A stretch of DNA of 64,000 nucleotides from Pannonibacter sp051860505 (GTDB lineage Bacteria; Pseudomonadota; Alphaproteobacteria; Rhizobiales; Stappiaceae): NCBI RefSeq assembly GCF_051860505.1, contig NZ_JBHYDX010000013.1, forward strand, positions 65,238 through 129,237, given 5' to 3'. Shown here in pieces: positions 33,299-43,185 of the stretch. Position 1 is the stretch's first letter; each line of letters starts with the position of its first letter. The notes below the pieces were generated by a model. The model saw nothing but the letters and a program-made list of their open reading frames with translations, did no database searches and was not told the origin of the DNA. Both the position numbers and the translations under genes were made by a program.

Positions 33299-34828
33299 CT
33301 ACGGAAGCGGCAGGACGTTGCCCTTGGAGCCGATCAGCTTGGCGAACTGGGACACCCGCTTGCGCAGGCGTTCGCCATCCATATAGGCGAGCTTGGCCGG
33401 CAGTTTCAGCATCAGCTCATCCTCGGTGCGCAGGAACTCGGTGTCGAGCAGGACACCCGGCATCGAGGCCGAGACAAGCGAAGCCACCCGCAAGGCCGCG
33501 CCGAGGATACGGGCGCGTTCCTTCAGCCGGGTCGGCGTCAGTTCGCGCAGGCGCGGCGACAGGGCATCGTCATTAAGCCCGGCGTGGCGGTAGAACACCG
33601 CCATCGACAGAAACGCCCTGCCTGGATGATCAATGCCGACAAAAGCCGCGTTGGAGATGATATTGAGGCTCTGCTCGCCGCGATAATCGGGGTGCGCGCG
33701 CCAGCCGATATCGGACAACAGGCACGAGGCATGGCGCAGCCGCGTTTCCTCTTCCGTTTCGTCTATGCCGATCAGCGGATAGAGCTGGTCGGTCCAGGCG
33801 ATTAGTTCCTCGGCATGTTCGGGCGAGCGGGCGCGCAGCAATGCCAGTTCGCGCGCGGCCTCCAGCAACGGATCCTGCTTGCGCACCGGCGGCGGCAACA
33901 ATTCGTAGAGAAGGCCCTCGCGGACACCGGTGGCGGACATCACCACCCGGTCGGCTTTCATCAGGCGCAGGACCCGCTCCATTACAATCGCCCCGAAGGG
34001 CAGCAGGGCACGGCGCTGGCGCGAAACGGATTCGATGAAATCCAGGCTCTCGACATCGCGCTGCGCCACCATGCGGCAAAACTCGATCGCCTCGGAGGCC
34101 GGGATCTCGTAGTTGTGCATGACATGCAGCGGGTAACCCGCCTCAAACAGATGCAGGCGGGCCAACGACCGCCAGGTGCCACCGACCGCATAGAAGGTAT
34201 GGCGTGCCATCCGGGTCGGCCATTTGGCCGTGGCGAGCGCGTCTTCGACGATCTTCTGCGCTCGGGCAATCTTGCCACCGGAGGCTTCCTGCAGCCGCAA
34301 GCCGCCAAGCGGGTAGGTCTCGCCCTGCCCGACACCGCGCGGGCCGATGCTCACAAGCTCGAGACTGCCGCCGCCGAGGTCGCCAACGATGCCCTGGGGC
34401 TTCCAGAAGCCGGAGACAATGCCGAGTGCCGAGTAATAGGCCTCCTCGGCGCCATTAAGGATGCGCACTGGCACGCCGGTGACGCGCTCGACTTCAGCAA
34501 CAAAGGCCGCGCCGTTGCTGGCATCGCGCGCAGCCGCCGTCGCCAGCACATGCACAGCCTTAACGCCGATGTGCTCACACAGGCAACGGAAACGATACAG
34601 CGCGGCGAGCGCGGCCTGGACTGGCTCCTGCATCAATTCGCCGGTCGTCGCCAGGCCACGGCCAAGACCTGCCAGGATCTTCTCGTTGAACAGGATCGTC
34701 GGCGCGCGGGCCTCGCGCTCATAGACGACGAGACGAACCGAATTCGACCCGATATCGATGACGGCAATCGGGCCGGATCCGCTGAGACGGCCCCTTGCCG
34801 GGGGATGCTTGGCGCTGCTGTCAGCCAC
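33299..34828 (-). CDS. ppx: Exopolyphosphatase (Ppx/GppA family)
   Basis: A 509-residue Ppx/GppA-type hydrolase that degrades polyphosphate and may also act on pppGpp. The actin-like fold is marked by AVIDIGSNSVRLVVYE (residues about 21-36) and GDLGGGSLELV (about 149-159); the C-terminal HD-like helical domain contains RHASCLLSDIGWRAHPDYR. Its start overlaps the ppk stop by eight bases, so it is translated with ppk, placing polyphosphate synthesis and breakdown in one operon. Confidence 0.95.
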   Translation of the reverse strand: MADSSAKHPPARGRLSGSGPIAVIDIGSNSVRLVVYEREARAPTILFNEKILAGLGRGLATTGELMQEPVQAALAALYRFRCLCEHIGVKAVHVLATAAARDASNGAAFVAEVERVTGVPVRILNGAEEAYYSALGIVSGFWKPQGIVGDLGGGSLELVSIGPRGVGQGETYPLGGLRLQEASGGKIARAQKIVEDALATAKWPTRMARHTFYAVGGTWRSLARLHLFEAGYPLHVMHNYEIPASEAIEFCRMVAQRDVESLDFIESVSRQRRALLPFGAIVMERVLRLMKADRVVMSATGVREGLLYELLPPPVRKQDPLLEAARELALLRARSPEHAEELIAWTDQLYPLIGIDETEEETRLRHASCLLSDIGWRAHPDYRGEQSLNIISNAAFVGIDHPGRAFLSMAVFYRHAGLNDDALSPRLRELTPTRLKERARILGAALRVASLVSASMPGVLLDTEFLRTEDELMLKLPAKLAYMDGERLRKRVSQFAKLIGSKGNVLPLP

Positions 34829-37106
34829 GCTGCGGTCGCTCCATGTAGGGACGAGGTTTGGTGTTGGCGGTCTCGGACTTTCCGCGTCCCGACAGGGATG
34901 GGTTTGTCATGAAATACCGATGCGCATTGAAGGGTTCCTCACCGGGCGCTGGAACAATGCGCTCGTGCGAACCGTCGGCAAGAAGCCGCCAGCTCTGCTG
35001 GTTGTCCTTGAAGTTGGCGACCATGATCTCGTCCAGCACCTGTTCGTGCACCGTTGGGGTCAGCATCGGAGCCAGGATCTCGACGCGGCGATCGATGTTG
35101 CGCGGCATCATGTCGGCCGAGCCGATGTAGACATGGGCATGTGGCGAGGGCAGCCCGTGACCATTGCCGAAACAGAAAATGCGGCTGTGTTCGAGAAAGC
35201 GGCCGACAATCGACTTGGCACGAATGTTGTCCGACAGGCCGGCTATGCCCGGGCGCAGGCAGCAGATGCCGCGCACGACCAGATCAATCTGGACCCCGGC
35301 CTGGCTCGCCCGGTAGAGCGCATCAATGACGCCGGGATCGACCAGCGAGTTCATCTTCATCCAGATCTGAGCCGGGCGCCCTGCCTTGGCATGTTCGATC
35401 TCGGCTTCCGTGAGTTCGAGAATACGGCTGCGCATGGTGATCGGCGAAACGGCAAGGCGCTTCAGCTCTGCCGGCTCGGCGTAACCGGTGATGAAGTTGA
35501 AGACCCGGGCCGCATCGGCAGCAATGTCCGGATCGTCGGTGAAATAGGACAGGTCGGTGTAAATGCGGGCCGTGATCGGATGGTAGTTGCCCGTGCCGAT
35601 GTGGACGTAGGTCTTCAGTTCACCGTTCTCGCGGCGGACCACCATGGAGAGCTTGGCGTGGGTCTTCAGCTCGATGAAGCCGAAGACGACCTGAACACCG
35701 GCCCGTTCCAGATCGCGCGCCCAGCGGATGTTGGCTTCCTCGTCGAACCGCGCCTTCAGCTCGACCAGGGCCGTGACTGACTTGCCAGCTTCCGCCGCCT
35801 CGGCAAGCGCCTTGACGATCGGGCTGTCCTTCGAGGTGCGGTAGAGCGTCTGCTTGATGGCGACGACATCGGGATCCTGCGCAGCCTGGCGCAGATACTG
35901 CACCACCACGTCAAAGGATTCATACGGGTGGTGGACGATCAGATCCTTCTGCTGGATCGCAGCCAGACAGTCGCCGCCATGCTGGCGGATGCGTTCTGGG
36001 AAACGGGCCGTGTAGGGCTCGAATTTCAGGTCGTCCCGGTCGATCCCGACCAGCTGCGACAGGTTGTCGAGAGCGAGCAGGCCATCCACCAGGAAGGTCT
36101 CAGCATCCGTCACACCCAGCGCATGGGTGACGAAGGCTCGCAGTGAGGCCGGCGCGGCGCCGTCGATCTCCAGCCGGATGACCGATCCGCGCCGGCGGCG
36201 CTTGAGCGCGCTTTCGAACAGGCGGACGAGATCCTCGGCCTCTTCCTCGATTTCGATATCGCTGTCGCGGATAACCCGGAAGGCACCTTTGCCCTTGATT
36301 TCATATCCAGGGAAAAGACGGCCAACAAACAGTCCAATGACCTTTTCAATGGTAATGAATCGGGTCTCGCCCTGCCCCATGTCCGGCAACCGGATGAAGC
36401 GGTCCATGTGGCTCGGCACGCGCAGGAGCGCCGTCATGCCCCGGCCGCCGCGGATCGGCGCCAGTTCGAAGACGACAGAGAAGCCCAGATTCGGGATGAA
36501 GGGGAACGGATGAGCCGGATCTATGGCCAGCGGCGTCAGCACCGGGAAGATGTGGCCGAGGAAGTGGTTTTCGAGCCAGGCGCGCTCGTCTGCCGTCAGA
36601 TCCTGGGCAAGGAGAATGCGGATGCCGGTCTGCACCAGTTCGGAGCGGATCTGCCGCCAAAGACGCTGCTGTTCGCTTTGCAGACGCTGGCAGGCTGTGG
36701 CAATGCGCTCAAGCTGCTCGCTCGGCGTCAGCCCGTCATCGGAGCGCAGAGTAACATCAGCGCGCTGCTGGCCTCGCAAGCCGGCGACACGGACCATGAA
36801 GAATTCGTCGAGATTGTTGGCGGAAATCGACAGGAAGCGCAGCCGCTCGAGCAGCGGATGATCCTTGTTGACGGACTCTTCCAGAACCCGGTGATTGAAC
36901 TGCAGCCACGACAGTTCCCGGTTCATGAAGCGGGCCGGCGACTGCATCAGTTCATGGTTCACAGCGACGGCAGGGGCCGGATCGGGCGCAGTTGCAGGGT
37001 CCCCGAGCTTGACCTCAGGGGCAATGCCGGCGGATACCGCGACTCCGGCGCCAATCTGCGACACCTCCAACTTGTCCTGCACGGCAGTCTCCTTATCGAT
37101 GGCCAT
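34821..37106 (-). CDS. ppk1: Polyphosphate kinase 1
   Basis: A 761-residue PPK1 that reversibly polymerises ATP gamma-phosphate into polyphosphate at the membrane. The N-terminal domain has NRELSWLQFNHRVLEE (around residues 62-77); the phosphoacceptor histidine is in ELKTHAKLSMV, the second conserved histidine in RFLEHSRIFCF, and TYVHIGTGNYHP is a family landmark. The first 50 residues are an Ala/Pro/Val-rich extension with likely disorder. It precedes ppx in the same operon and follows hdaA by 64 bases on the same strand. Confidence 0.96.
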   Translation of the reverse strand: MAIDKETAVQDKLEVSQIGAGVAVSAGIAPEVKLGDPATAPDPAPAVAVNHELMQSPARFMNRELSWLQFNHRVLEESVNKDHPLLERLRFLSISANNLDEFFMVRVAGLRGQQRADVTLRSDDGLTPSEQLERIATACQRLQSEQQRLWRQIRSELVQTGIRILLAQDLTADERAWLENHFLGHIFPVLTPLAIDPAHPFPFIPNLGFSVVFELAPIRGGRGMTALLRVPSHMDRFIRLPDMGQGETRFITIEKVIGLFVGRLFPGYEIKGKGAFRVIRDSDIEIEEEAEDLVRLFESALKRRRRGSVIRLEIDGAAPASLRAFVTHALGVTDAETFLVDGLLALDNLSQLVGIDRDDLKFEPYTARFPERIRQHGGDCLAAIQQKDLIVHHPYESFDVVVQYLRQAAQDPDVVAIKQTLYRTSKDSPIVKALAEAAEAGKSVTALVELKARFDEEANIRWARDLERAGVQVVFGFIELKTHAKLSMVVRRENGELKTYVHIGTGNYHPITARIYTDLSYFTDDPDIAADAARVFNFITGYAEPAELKRLAVSPITMRSRILELTEAEIEHAKAGRPAQIWMKMNSLVDPGVIDALYRASQAGVQIDLVVRGICCLRPGIAGLSDNIRAKSIVGRFLEHSRIFCFGNGHGLPSPHAHVYIGSADMMPRNIDRRVEILAPMLTPTVHEQVLDEIMVANFKDNQQSWRLLADGSHERIVPAPGEEPFNAHRYFMTNPSLSGRGKSETANTKPRPYMERPQRG

Positions 37107-37170
37107 CAGTTGGCCGCCACATCATTGGCCCGGCAGGTCCGGTGCCTCATCTGGTCCATGACCTGAGCGC

Positions 37171-37854
37171 TCATTCGGCTCCGCTTTCAAGCCGCTCCAG
37201 CACACGGCCCGCCAGGGACCGGGTGATTCGGCAGCTCCCCGCAAGAGCTTCTGCATCGAGAGCCTCGACAACCTGACCGGCAACCCCCAGCGAACGTTCC
37301 ATGCGTACCACAAGATAATCAACAACCGATGGATCGATCATCACCTGGCGGTCGGCGAAGAGCTTGACCAGAACGCGGCGCAACAGGTCGTCATCCGGTT
37401 CCAGGATCTCGACCGGCGTTGCCGCGCGCAGGCGCGAGATGAGATCGGGCAGCGTCAGGTTCCAGGCAGCCGGCCATGTGCGGCTGGTAATCAGCAGGGT
37501 GCTTTCCGCCTGGCGCAGGGCGTTGATCAGGTGAAACAGCGCTGTTTCGTTGACACCGCGATGGGCGTTCTCCAGGGCGACAGGGCCGGCGGCAACGAGG
37601 CGGTCCACGGCTTCCTCGCCGAGTTCCCGCGCCTCCAGGACGCTCGCGCCTGACAAGCGGCGCCAGATCTCGGTCAGATGGGTCTTGCCACTGCCGACAG
37701 GGCCGGCGAGGATCGTGACCGGTGCCGGCCAGGCGGGCCAACTCTCGATCATGTCCAGCGCCGCACGGTTGGCCTCGCCCACAAGATAATCATCGCGGCC
37801 AAGCGCCTGCTCATGCGGCAGGATCAGGGGAAGCTGGCGCGGGAACTCGGCCAT
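37171..37854 (-). CDS. hdaA: HdaA-like DnaA-related regulatory inactivator
   Basis: A 227-residue AAA+ protein of the Hda family, which with the sliding clamp stimulates ATP hydrolysis by DnaA and limits re-initiation. The clamp-binding motif QLPLIL is at residues 7-12, Walker A GPVGSGKT at about 51-58, and the box VII arginine region in LPDLISRLRAA. It lacks a DnaA domain IV. It lies 11 bases after the AI-2E permease gene on the same strand, a pairing common in alphaproteobacteria. Confidence 0.9.
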   Translation of the reverse strand: MAEFPRQLPLILPHEQALGRDDYLVGEANRAALDMIESWPAWPAPVTILAGPVGSGKTHLTEIWRRLSGASVLEARELGEEAVDRLVAAGPVALENAHRGVNETALFHLINALRQAESTLLITSRTWPAAWNLTLPDLISRLRAATPVEILEPDDDLLRRVLVKLFADRQVMIDPSVVDYLVVRMERSLGVAGQVVEALDAEALAGSCRITRSLAGRVLERLESGAE

Positions 37855-37865
37855 GGCAGGTGCCG

Positions 37866-38966
37866 TTACTCGTCGGTTTGGGTGCTGGACCTCTGACTGG
37901 TGCCGTCGCCGGTCCCCCGGTACAATGAGCTTGCTAGGTACTGCGTCAGCGCGAAGCGCGCAAGCACGCCCACAATGGCAGCAGCAGGAACAGCCACCAG
38001 CATACCCACAAATCCAAACAGATATCCAAAGGCAAACAACGCAAACATCAGCCAGACCGGGTGCAGGCCGACGCTGGCCCCGACCAGTTTCGGTTGAAGG
38101 ATGTTGCCCTCGATGAACTGGCCGACACCGAAGACGACGGCGACGGCCACGATCCAGGGCCAGTCCGGCCAGAACTGGACAATGGCCACCGACATGGAGG
38201 CGATCAGACCTAGGGCCGCGCCAACAAAGGGAATGAAGCTCACGAGCCCCGCGCCGATGCCGATCAGCAGGCCGAAATTGAGACCCAGCAGCACCAGGGA
38301 CACAGAATAGAACAGGCCGAGCAGAAGACAGACCGAAACCTGCCCGCGGACAAAACCGGCGACAGCGTGGTCCATTTCACCGGCAAGTTTCCGGACCGTG
38401 TCGACATGTTCGCGCGGCAGCCAGCTGTCGATGCGCTCGATCATGTGATCCCAATCCAGCAGCAGGTAAAAGGCGACGACGGGGGTAATGACAAAGAGCG
38501 AAAGAATGGACAGCAGCGCCTGACCACCGCTCCAGACGGAATTGAGCAGACCGCCCAGCCAGGACGCGCCCTTTGACATCAGGTCGCCAAAGGACGACTG
38601 CAAATCGGCTACGGAGAGGCCGGAGATGGCGGTCAGCCGGTCGCCCAGGTTTTCGGCGAGAAGGGTCTGCAGCGAGCGGACCAGCCCGGGCAACCGGTCG
38701 ATGAAGCCCAGCATCTGGTTGCCGAGCACCGGCACCAGCAGGATCAGCACAATGGCCAGTACAAGCACGAAGGCAAACAGGATCGACAGGGTGGCCGTCA
38801 GGCGGCTCATCCCCAGGCGCTCCAGCCGGTCGGCGACGGGATCGAGCAGATAGGCCACGGCCATGCCGGCGACAAAGGGCAGCAGCACCGCGCTGAACAC
38901 CGTCATGAACAGGATGAAGGCAATCAGGGACAAGAGCCAGAACTGGACTTGGCGGCGCAGGGTCAT
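37866..38966 (-). CDS. AI-2E family transporter (PerM-like)
   Basis: A 366-residue membrane protein with about eight hydrophobic helices. Landmarks are LLPFVAGMAVAYLLDPVADRLERLG near the N terminus and GNILQPKLVGASVGLHPVWLM with LFGFVGMLVAVPAAA near the C terminus, both typical of the PerM/TqsA family. Members have been linked to autoinducer-2 export or Na+/H+ exchange; the substrate here is unknown. It heads the hdaA-ppk-ppx leftward gene group. Confidence 0.92.
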   Translation of the reverse strand: MTLRRQVQFWLLSLIAFILFMTVFSAVLLPFVAGMAVAYLLDPVADRLERLGMSRLTATLSILFAFVLVLAIVLILLVPVLGNQMLGFIDRLPGLVRSLQTLLAENLGDRLTAISGLSVADLQSSFGDLMSKGASWLGGLLNSVWSGGQALLSILSLFVITPVVAFYLLLDWDHMIERIDSWLPREHVDTVRKLAGEMDHAVAGFVRGQVSVCLLLGLFYSVSLVLLGLNFGLLIGIGAGLVSFIPFVGAALGLIASMSVAIVQFWPDWPWIVAVAVVFGVGQFIEGNILQPKLVGASVGLHPVWLMFALFAFGYLFGFVGMLVAVPAAAIVGVLARFALTQYLASSLYRGTGDGTSQRSSTQTDE

Positions 38967-39402
38967 GCGAGATCTCCACGGGCGGACCTTCGGCCCTTCC
39001 CCGCCAGATAGGAGCGCGCAAGCGTCATGGTCAAGCGGGCATCATGATGTGCGGTCCGCGCAATTGGTTCTTTTTGCGACCTTCAAAGCGCTGGAAAGGG
39101 TCGTCCGCTCTAAGATTTACGCATCGTCATGCCATGACTTGATCATGGCATCCATGCCGTGACCTCACGGTCCGGCCGGCAGCAGTTGGACACACCCTTG
39201 TCACGCTGTGCCGAACGGAAGGGCAACGGCATGGATGCCATGGTCGAGCCATGGCATGACGAAGGTGGTGCGGGCAGAAGAAGTGCCCTGGCAAGATCCG
39301 CCGGAAAAGCGGCCCCGTTTGGCCGTTCCCGATTGCATGGCCAGACAAAATGAGGCATTGCCCTGCGACATCAGACATAACCGGCTTTCGGAGACGTGAC
39401 CC
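38967..39402. repeat. Intergenic region with R3 palindromic element (39124-39262)
   Basis: The 436-base divergent gap before purM. At 39124-39160 and 39226-39262 lie two 37-base arms in inverted orientation (TCGTCATGCCATG... and ...CATGGCATGACGA) with only three mismatches and a 65-base centre. It resembles the paired GTCATGCC palindromes widespread in alphaproteobacteria. The rest presumably carries the purM and AI-2E promoters; no purine riboswitch is recognisable. Confidence 0.85.
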
Positions 39403-40506
39403 ATGAGCGCTGCTGACCGCGGGGGGCAGAACGGCCTCACCTATTCCCAATCGGGTGTGGACATCGACGCAGGCAATGCGCTCGTCAAGCGCATCGCGCC
39501 GCTGGTCAAGGCGACCGCCCGTTCCGGCGCAGACAGTGCCATCGGTGGCTTCGGCGGCATCTTCGATCTCAAGGCGGCCGGTTTCTCCGATCCGCTGCTG
39601 GTAGCCGCCAATGACGGCGTCGGCACCAAGCTGAAGGTTGCCATCGACACCGGCTGCCATGACACGGTCGGCATCGACCTCGTCGCCATGTGCGTCAATG
39701 ATCTGGTGGTGCAGGGCGCCGAGCCGCTGTTCTTCCTCGACTATTACGCTACCGGCGCGCTGGACGTGGACACAGCCACGGCCGTCGTCGGCGGCATTGC
39801 TGAGGGCTGCAAGATCGCCGGCTGCGCGCTGATCGGCGGCGAGACGGCGGAAATGCCGGGCATGTATTCCAAGGGCGACTATGACCTTGCCGGCTTTGCC
39901 GTCGGCGCGGTCGAGCGCGAGAACCTGCTGCCGCGCCCCGACGTCACGGAGGGCGACGTGCTCCTCGCCCTCTCCTCCTCCGGCGTCCATTCCAACGGCT
40001 ATTCGCTGGTGCGCAAGATCGTCGAGGTCTCCGGGCTCACCTATGAGGCCGATGCTCCCTTCAAGAGCGGTACCAAGCTCGGCGAAGCGCTGATGGCGCC
40101 GACCCGCATCTATGTGAAGCCGCTGCTCGCCGCCCTCAAGGCGACCTCCGGCATCAAGGCGCTGGCGCATATCACCGGCGGCGGCCTGACCGAGAACCTG
40201 CCGCGCGTGCTGCCGAAGGGCAGCGTTGCCCGCATCGACCTGGCGAAGATTTCCGTTCCCGGCGTGTTCAAGTGGCTGGCGGGGACCGGCAATGTGGCCG
40301 AGGCCGAGATGCTGCGCACCTTCAACTGCGGCGTCGGCATGGTCGTCGTGGTCGAGGCTCGCGAGGAAGCCGCCGTGCGGGCCGCGCTGGAAGCGGCCGG
40401 CGAGACCGTCTTCACGCTCGGCCGCATCGAGGCCGGCTCAGGCGGCGGCTCGGGCGACGGCGAGGCGCATGTCGCCTACACCAACCACCTGGACCTCGGC
40501 GCATGA
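39403..40506 (+). CDS. purM: Phosphoribosylformylglycinamidine cyclo-ligase
   Basis: A 367-residue AIR synthetase catalysing the fifth step of de novo purine synthesis, ATP-dependent ring closure of FGAM. Signatures include YSQSGVDIDAGNALV at the N terminus, GGFGGIFDLK, ANDGVGTKLKVA, GGETAEMPGMY and AHITGGGLTENLPRVLP. It forms a cytosolic dimer. Its TGA stop overlaps the purN ATG, so the two steps are made from one message. Confidence 0.97.
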   Translation: MSAADRGGQNGLTYSQSGVDIDAGNALVKRIAPLVKATARSGADSAIGGFGGIFDLKAAGFSDPLLVAANDGVGTKLKVAIDTGCHDTVGIDLVAMCVNDLVVQGAEPLFFLDYYATGALDVDTATAVVGGIAEGCKIAGCALIGGETAEMPGMYSKGDYDLAGFAVGAVERENLLPRPDVTEGDVLLALSSSGVHSNGYSLVRKIVEVSGLTYEADAPFKSGTKLGEALMAPTRIYVKPLLAALKATSGIKALAHITGGGLTENLPRVLPKGSVARIDLAKISVPGVFKWLAGTGNVAEAEMLRTFNCGVGMVVVVEAREEAAVRAALEAAGETVFTLGRIEAGSGGGSGDGEAHVAYTNHLDLGA

Positions 40507-41177
40507 ACAAGCGCCAGAAGGTCGGCGTGCTGATCTCGGGTCGCGGCAGCAACATGCTGTCGCTGATCCGGGCGGCTGAGGCGCCGGACTATCCGGCCGA
40601 GATCGCGCTGGTGCTGTCGAACCGGCCGGACGCCGGCGGACTGGAGCGGGCATCCTCCTTCGGCATTGCCACGGCAGTGGTCGATCACAAGCCCTTCGGC
40701 CGCGACCGCGAGGCTTTTGAGAAGGCAGTCGACGCGAAGCTTCAGGCGGCCGGCATCGAGCTGGTGGCGCTGGCCGGCTTCATGCGGCTCCTGTCGCCCT
40801 GGCTGGTGGAGCGCTGGGCCGGGCGCATGCTCAACATCCATCCCGCCCTGCTGCCGTCCTTCAAGGGCCTCGACACGCATGAGCGCGCGCTGGAAACCGG
40901 CGTGAAACTGCATGGCGCGACCGTTCACTTCGTTTCCAGCGAAATGGACGCCGGGCCGATCATCATGCAGGGCGCGGTGCCGGTCCTGGATGGCGATACG
41001 CCCGACACGCTCGGCGCCCGCGTGCTCGAGGTCGAGCACCGCATCTACCCGGAAGCCCTGGCGCTGATTGCCTCCGGCACGGCGCGGCTCGACGGCAACC
41101 ACGTCGTCCTCTCCGATGCCAGCCGCGAGGCCACCGGCCACCTGATCGCCCCGACGCTCCTGAGCGGGCAGGACTGA
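40503..41177 (+). CDS. purN: Phosphoribosylglycinamide formyltransferase
   Basis: A 224-residue GAR transformylase using 10-formyl-tetrahydrofolate in the third step of purine synthesis. The N-terminal phosphate loop is VLISGRGSNM (residues 8-17), the catalytic stretch is MLNIHPALLPSFKGLDTH, with HGATVHFVSSEMDAGPII carrying the conserved histidine and aspartate. It starts at 40503 in a four-base overlap with purM. Confidence 0.97.
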   Translation: MNKRQKVGVLISGRGSNMLSLIRAAEAPDYPAEIALVLSNRPDAGGLERASSFGIATAVVDHKPFGRDREAFEKAVDAKLQAAGIELVALAGFMRLLSPWLVERWAGRMLNIHPALLPSFKGLDTHERALETGVKLHGATVHFVSSEMDAGPIIMQGAVPVLDGDTPDTLGARVLEVEHRIYPEALALIASGTARLDGNHVVLSDASREATGHLIAPTLLSGQD

Positions 41178-41184
41178 ACCTCCT

Positions 41185-42105
41185 TCACAGCGCGGCAAGC
41201 GCCGACACAGCGTCCCGCCCTGCCCCGCCGTCCTGTTCGGCGCGGAAGGCAGAGACGGTGGCGAAGAAGGCGTCGTGCAGGACGCTCTTTTCCTCGGACA
41301 GGGCAAAGACCATCTCGTCATATTCCCGGCTCATCTCGGTGACCGTCAGTCGGCGCACGATGTCGGTGCGGCCCGTGCCGTTGCGCCACATGAAGCCGAC
41401 GCCGAGACCGTTCACCACCGCCTCATAGACCGCATCGCGGGTGTCCAACGTCAGCAGCGGCACCGGCTCGAAGCCGGCTGCGCGGAAGGCGCGGTCAACG
41501 ACGCGCTGGGTGGAGGACCCACGCGTTCGGAAAATGAGTGGTTCCCGCAGGAGGCGCTGGCAGCTGACGCTGTCGAGGCCGGCCAGGGGACTGGCGGGGT
41601 GCACGATGGCGACCACATTCTGGCGCATCAGCAGGTCATGGCGGAAGCGGCCATCGCGCGGCACGTCCGGCAGGATGCCGATGTCGACGGCGCGGGTCAG
41701 CACGGCCCGGGTGATCGCCTCATGTGAACCGGTCTCGACCGCAATCTCGATGCTGGGGTGGCGCTTGTGGAAGGCGGCGATGAGCGCCATGCCGGGCATG
41801 GAATTGCCGAGGCCGATGGTCAGGCGGCCATTCAGCAGCGTGTTGTGTCGCATCAGGATGCGCATGACGTGGCGCTCGGCCTCGGCCATCCGCTCGGCAA
41901 CGTCGCACAGCTCCAGACAGACCGGCGTGGCCTGCAGCAGGCCGTTCTTGCGGTCGAACAGGCGGACACCGAATTCGGCTTCCAGATCGCGCACATGGCG
42001 GGAGATGGCGGGCTGCGACAGGCCCAGCGCGCGGGCGGCGGCGGCATAGGAGCCGCCAGTCGCAACGGCATTCACGGCGCGGATGCGGGAAAGACTGAGG
42101 CTCAT
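41185..42105 (-). CDS. LysR-family transcriptional regulator of the divergent transport operon
   Basis: A 306-residue LysR regulator. The helix-turn-helix occupies about residues 5-62 (AVATGGSYAAAARALGLSQPAISRHVRDLE), followed by the periplasmic-binding-like effector domain with FRTRGSSTQRVVDRAF. The start at 42105 is the normal LysR start; the ATG 17 codons earlier is less likely. It is divergent from the HAD/ABC operon across 267 bases, the classical layout for a regulator of that operon. It ends seven bases from purN. Confidence 0.93.
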   Translation of the reverse strand: MSLSLSRIRAVNAVATGGSYAAAARALGLSQPAISRHVRDLEAEFGVRLFDRKNGLLQATPVCLELCDVAERMAEAERHVMRILMRHNTLLNGRLTIGLGNSMPGMALIAAFHKRHPSIEIAVETGSHEAITRAVLTRAVDIGILPDVPRDGRFRHDLLMRQNVVAIVHPASPLAGLDSVSCQRLLREPLIFRTRGSSTQRVVDRAFRAAGFEPVPLLTLDTRDAVYEAVVNGLGVGFMWRNGTGRTDIVRRLTVTEMSREYDEMVFALSEEKSVLHDAFFATVSAFRAEQDGGAGRDAVSALAAL

Positions 42106-42223
42106 CGGTCGGGCACCTGCTTTGGACATATAGGCACAACAAGAGAGATCGGGCACATCGCCCCAAGATCCGCATGACCAAACCGGATGTTTGATCTGCC
42201 CATACCTTAGGCTTCATCTGTAA

Positions 42224-42243
42224 CGGCCACGTCACAGTGGCCG
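42224..42243. promoter_or_regulatory. Perfect inverted repeat in the LysR/HAD divergent region
   Basis: CGGCCAC-GTCACA-GTGGCCG, a 7-bp-arm palindrome about 120 bases upstream of the LysR start and 130 upstream of the HAD start. It is a plausible LysR site or a leader hairpin. The 267-base gap has no other striking structure. Confidence 0.35.
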
Positions 42244-42372
42244 GGCACTGTCTGTCTCAACGCGGCTGGCTCGCTCCCCGGCAGCCGTTTCAAACAAGAC
42301 TTCAGGGTTTCCACGGCCGCACCGGTATTCCGCGTGCGAACGGGGAACCTTTACCCGACAGGAACACAGACT

Positions 42373-43182
42373 GTGACGCAGGCAGCCGGACCGATCACCG
42401 TAGCGAGACTGGAAAGCGGACTGGCAGATGCCTACGCCGCAGTGCTGTGCGATCTCGACGGCTGCCTTGTCTCCGGTGCAACGGCCCTGCCGGGCGCCCT
42501 CGATTTCGCCCGCTCCTGTGGCGACCGGCTCTGGATCGTCTCCAACAACTCCTCAGATACCGGCACCAGCCTGTCGGAGCGACTGGACAGGCTCGGCTTC
42601 CAGATCCCGGCACAACGCATCCTGCTCGCCGGCGAACATGCACTCATCGACATTGCCCAGCGCCGGCCGGGGGCGAGGATCTTTCTTGCCGCCTCGGCCC
42701 AGCTCGAGCAACGGGCGCGGGCGTTGGGTCTGATCCCCCTCCCGGCACCGCAGCGGCACGACGATGTGGATGTGGTGGTGCTGGCCCGAGACCCGGACTT
42801 CGGACTGGGCCGCCTGTCGCAGATGGTGCGGCTCCTGGCCTCGGGCGCTGAACTGGTGGTGACCAATCCGGATCTGGTGCATCCGGGTGCCGACGGACTG
42901 CCGGAACCGGAGACCGGCGCCCTGCTGGCTGCCCTGTCCGCCTGCTGGCCGGAACTGGCCTACCAGACCATCGGCAAGCCGCAGACTGCGCTGCTCAGCG
43001 AAGCCCTGCGCCGGGCCGGGGTCGGGGCGGCAGATGCACTCTTCGTCGGCGACAATCCGCTGACCGACGGGCTTGCCGCCCAGCGCACCGGGATCGCCTT
43101 CCTGCATGTGCTGCCGCCGGTGCCACGTGGTCCTTCCGATCCGGCGGCAACGCCGGCACCAGCCATCCAGACGGGAGACTGA
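42373..43182 (+). CDS. HAD-superfamily phosphatase (NagD-like), first gene of the transport operon
   Basis: A 269-residue HAD hydrolase of subclass IIA. Motif I is CDLDGCLVSG, motif II SNNSS, the motif III lysine is in IGKPQ, and motif IV is FVGDNPLTDG; all catalytic residues are present. NagD-like enzymes act on small phosphorylated metabolites. I prefer GTG at 42373 with AGGAA upstream; another GTG at 42334 is possible. It ends three bases before the permease gene, so the phosphatase is translated with the transporter, suggesting the imported compound or a product carries phosphate. Confidence 0.88.
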   Translation: MTQAAGPITVARLESGLADAYAAVLCDLDGCLVSGATALPGALDFARSCGDRLWIVSNNSSDTGTSLSERLDRLGFQIPAQRILLAGEHALIDIAQRRPGARIFLAASAQLEQRARALGLIPLPAPQRHDDVDVVVLARDPDFGLGRLSQMVRLLASGAELVVTNPDLVHPGADGLPEPETGALLAALSACWPELAYQTIGKPQTALLSEALRRAGVGAADALFVGDNPLTDGLAAQRTGIAFLHVLPPVPRGPSDPAATPAPAIQTGD

Positions 43183-43185
43183 CCC

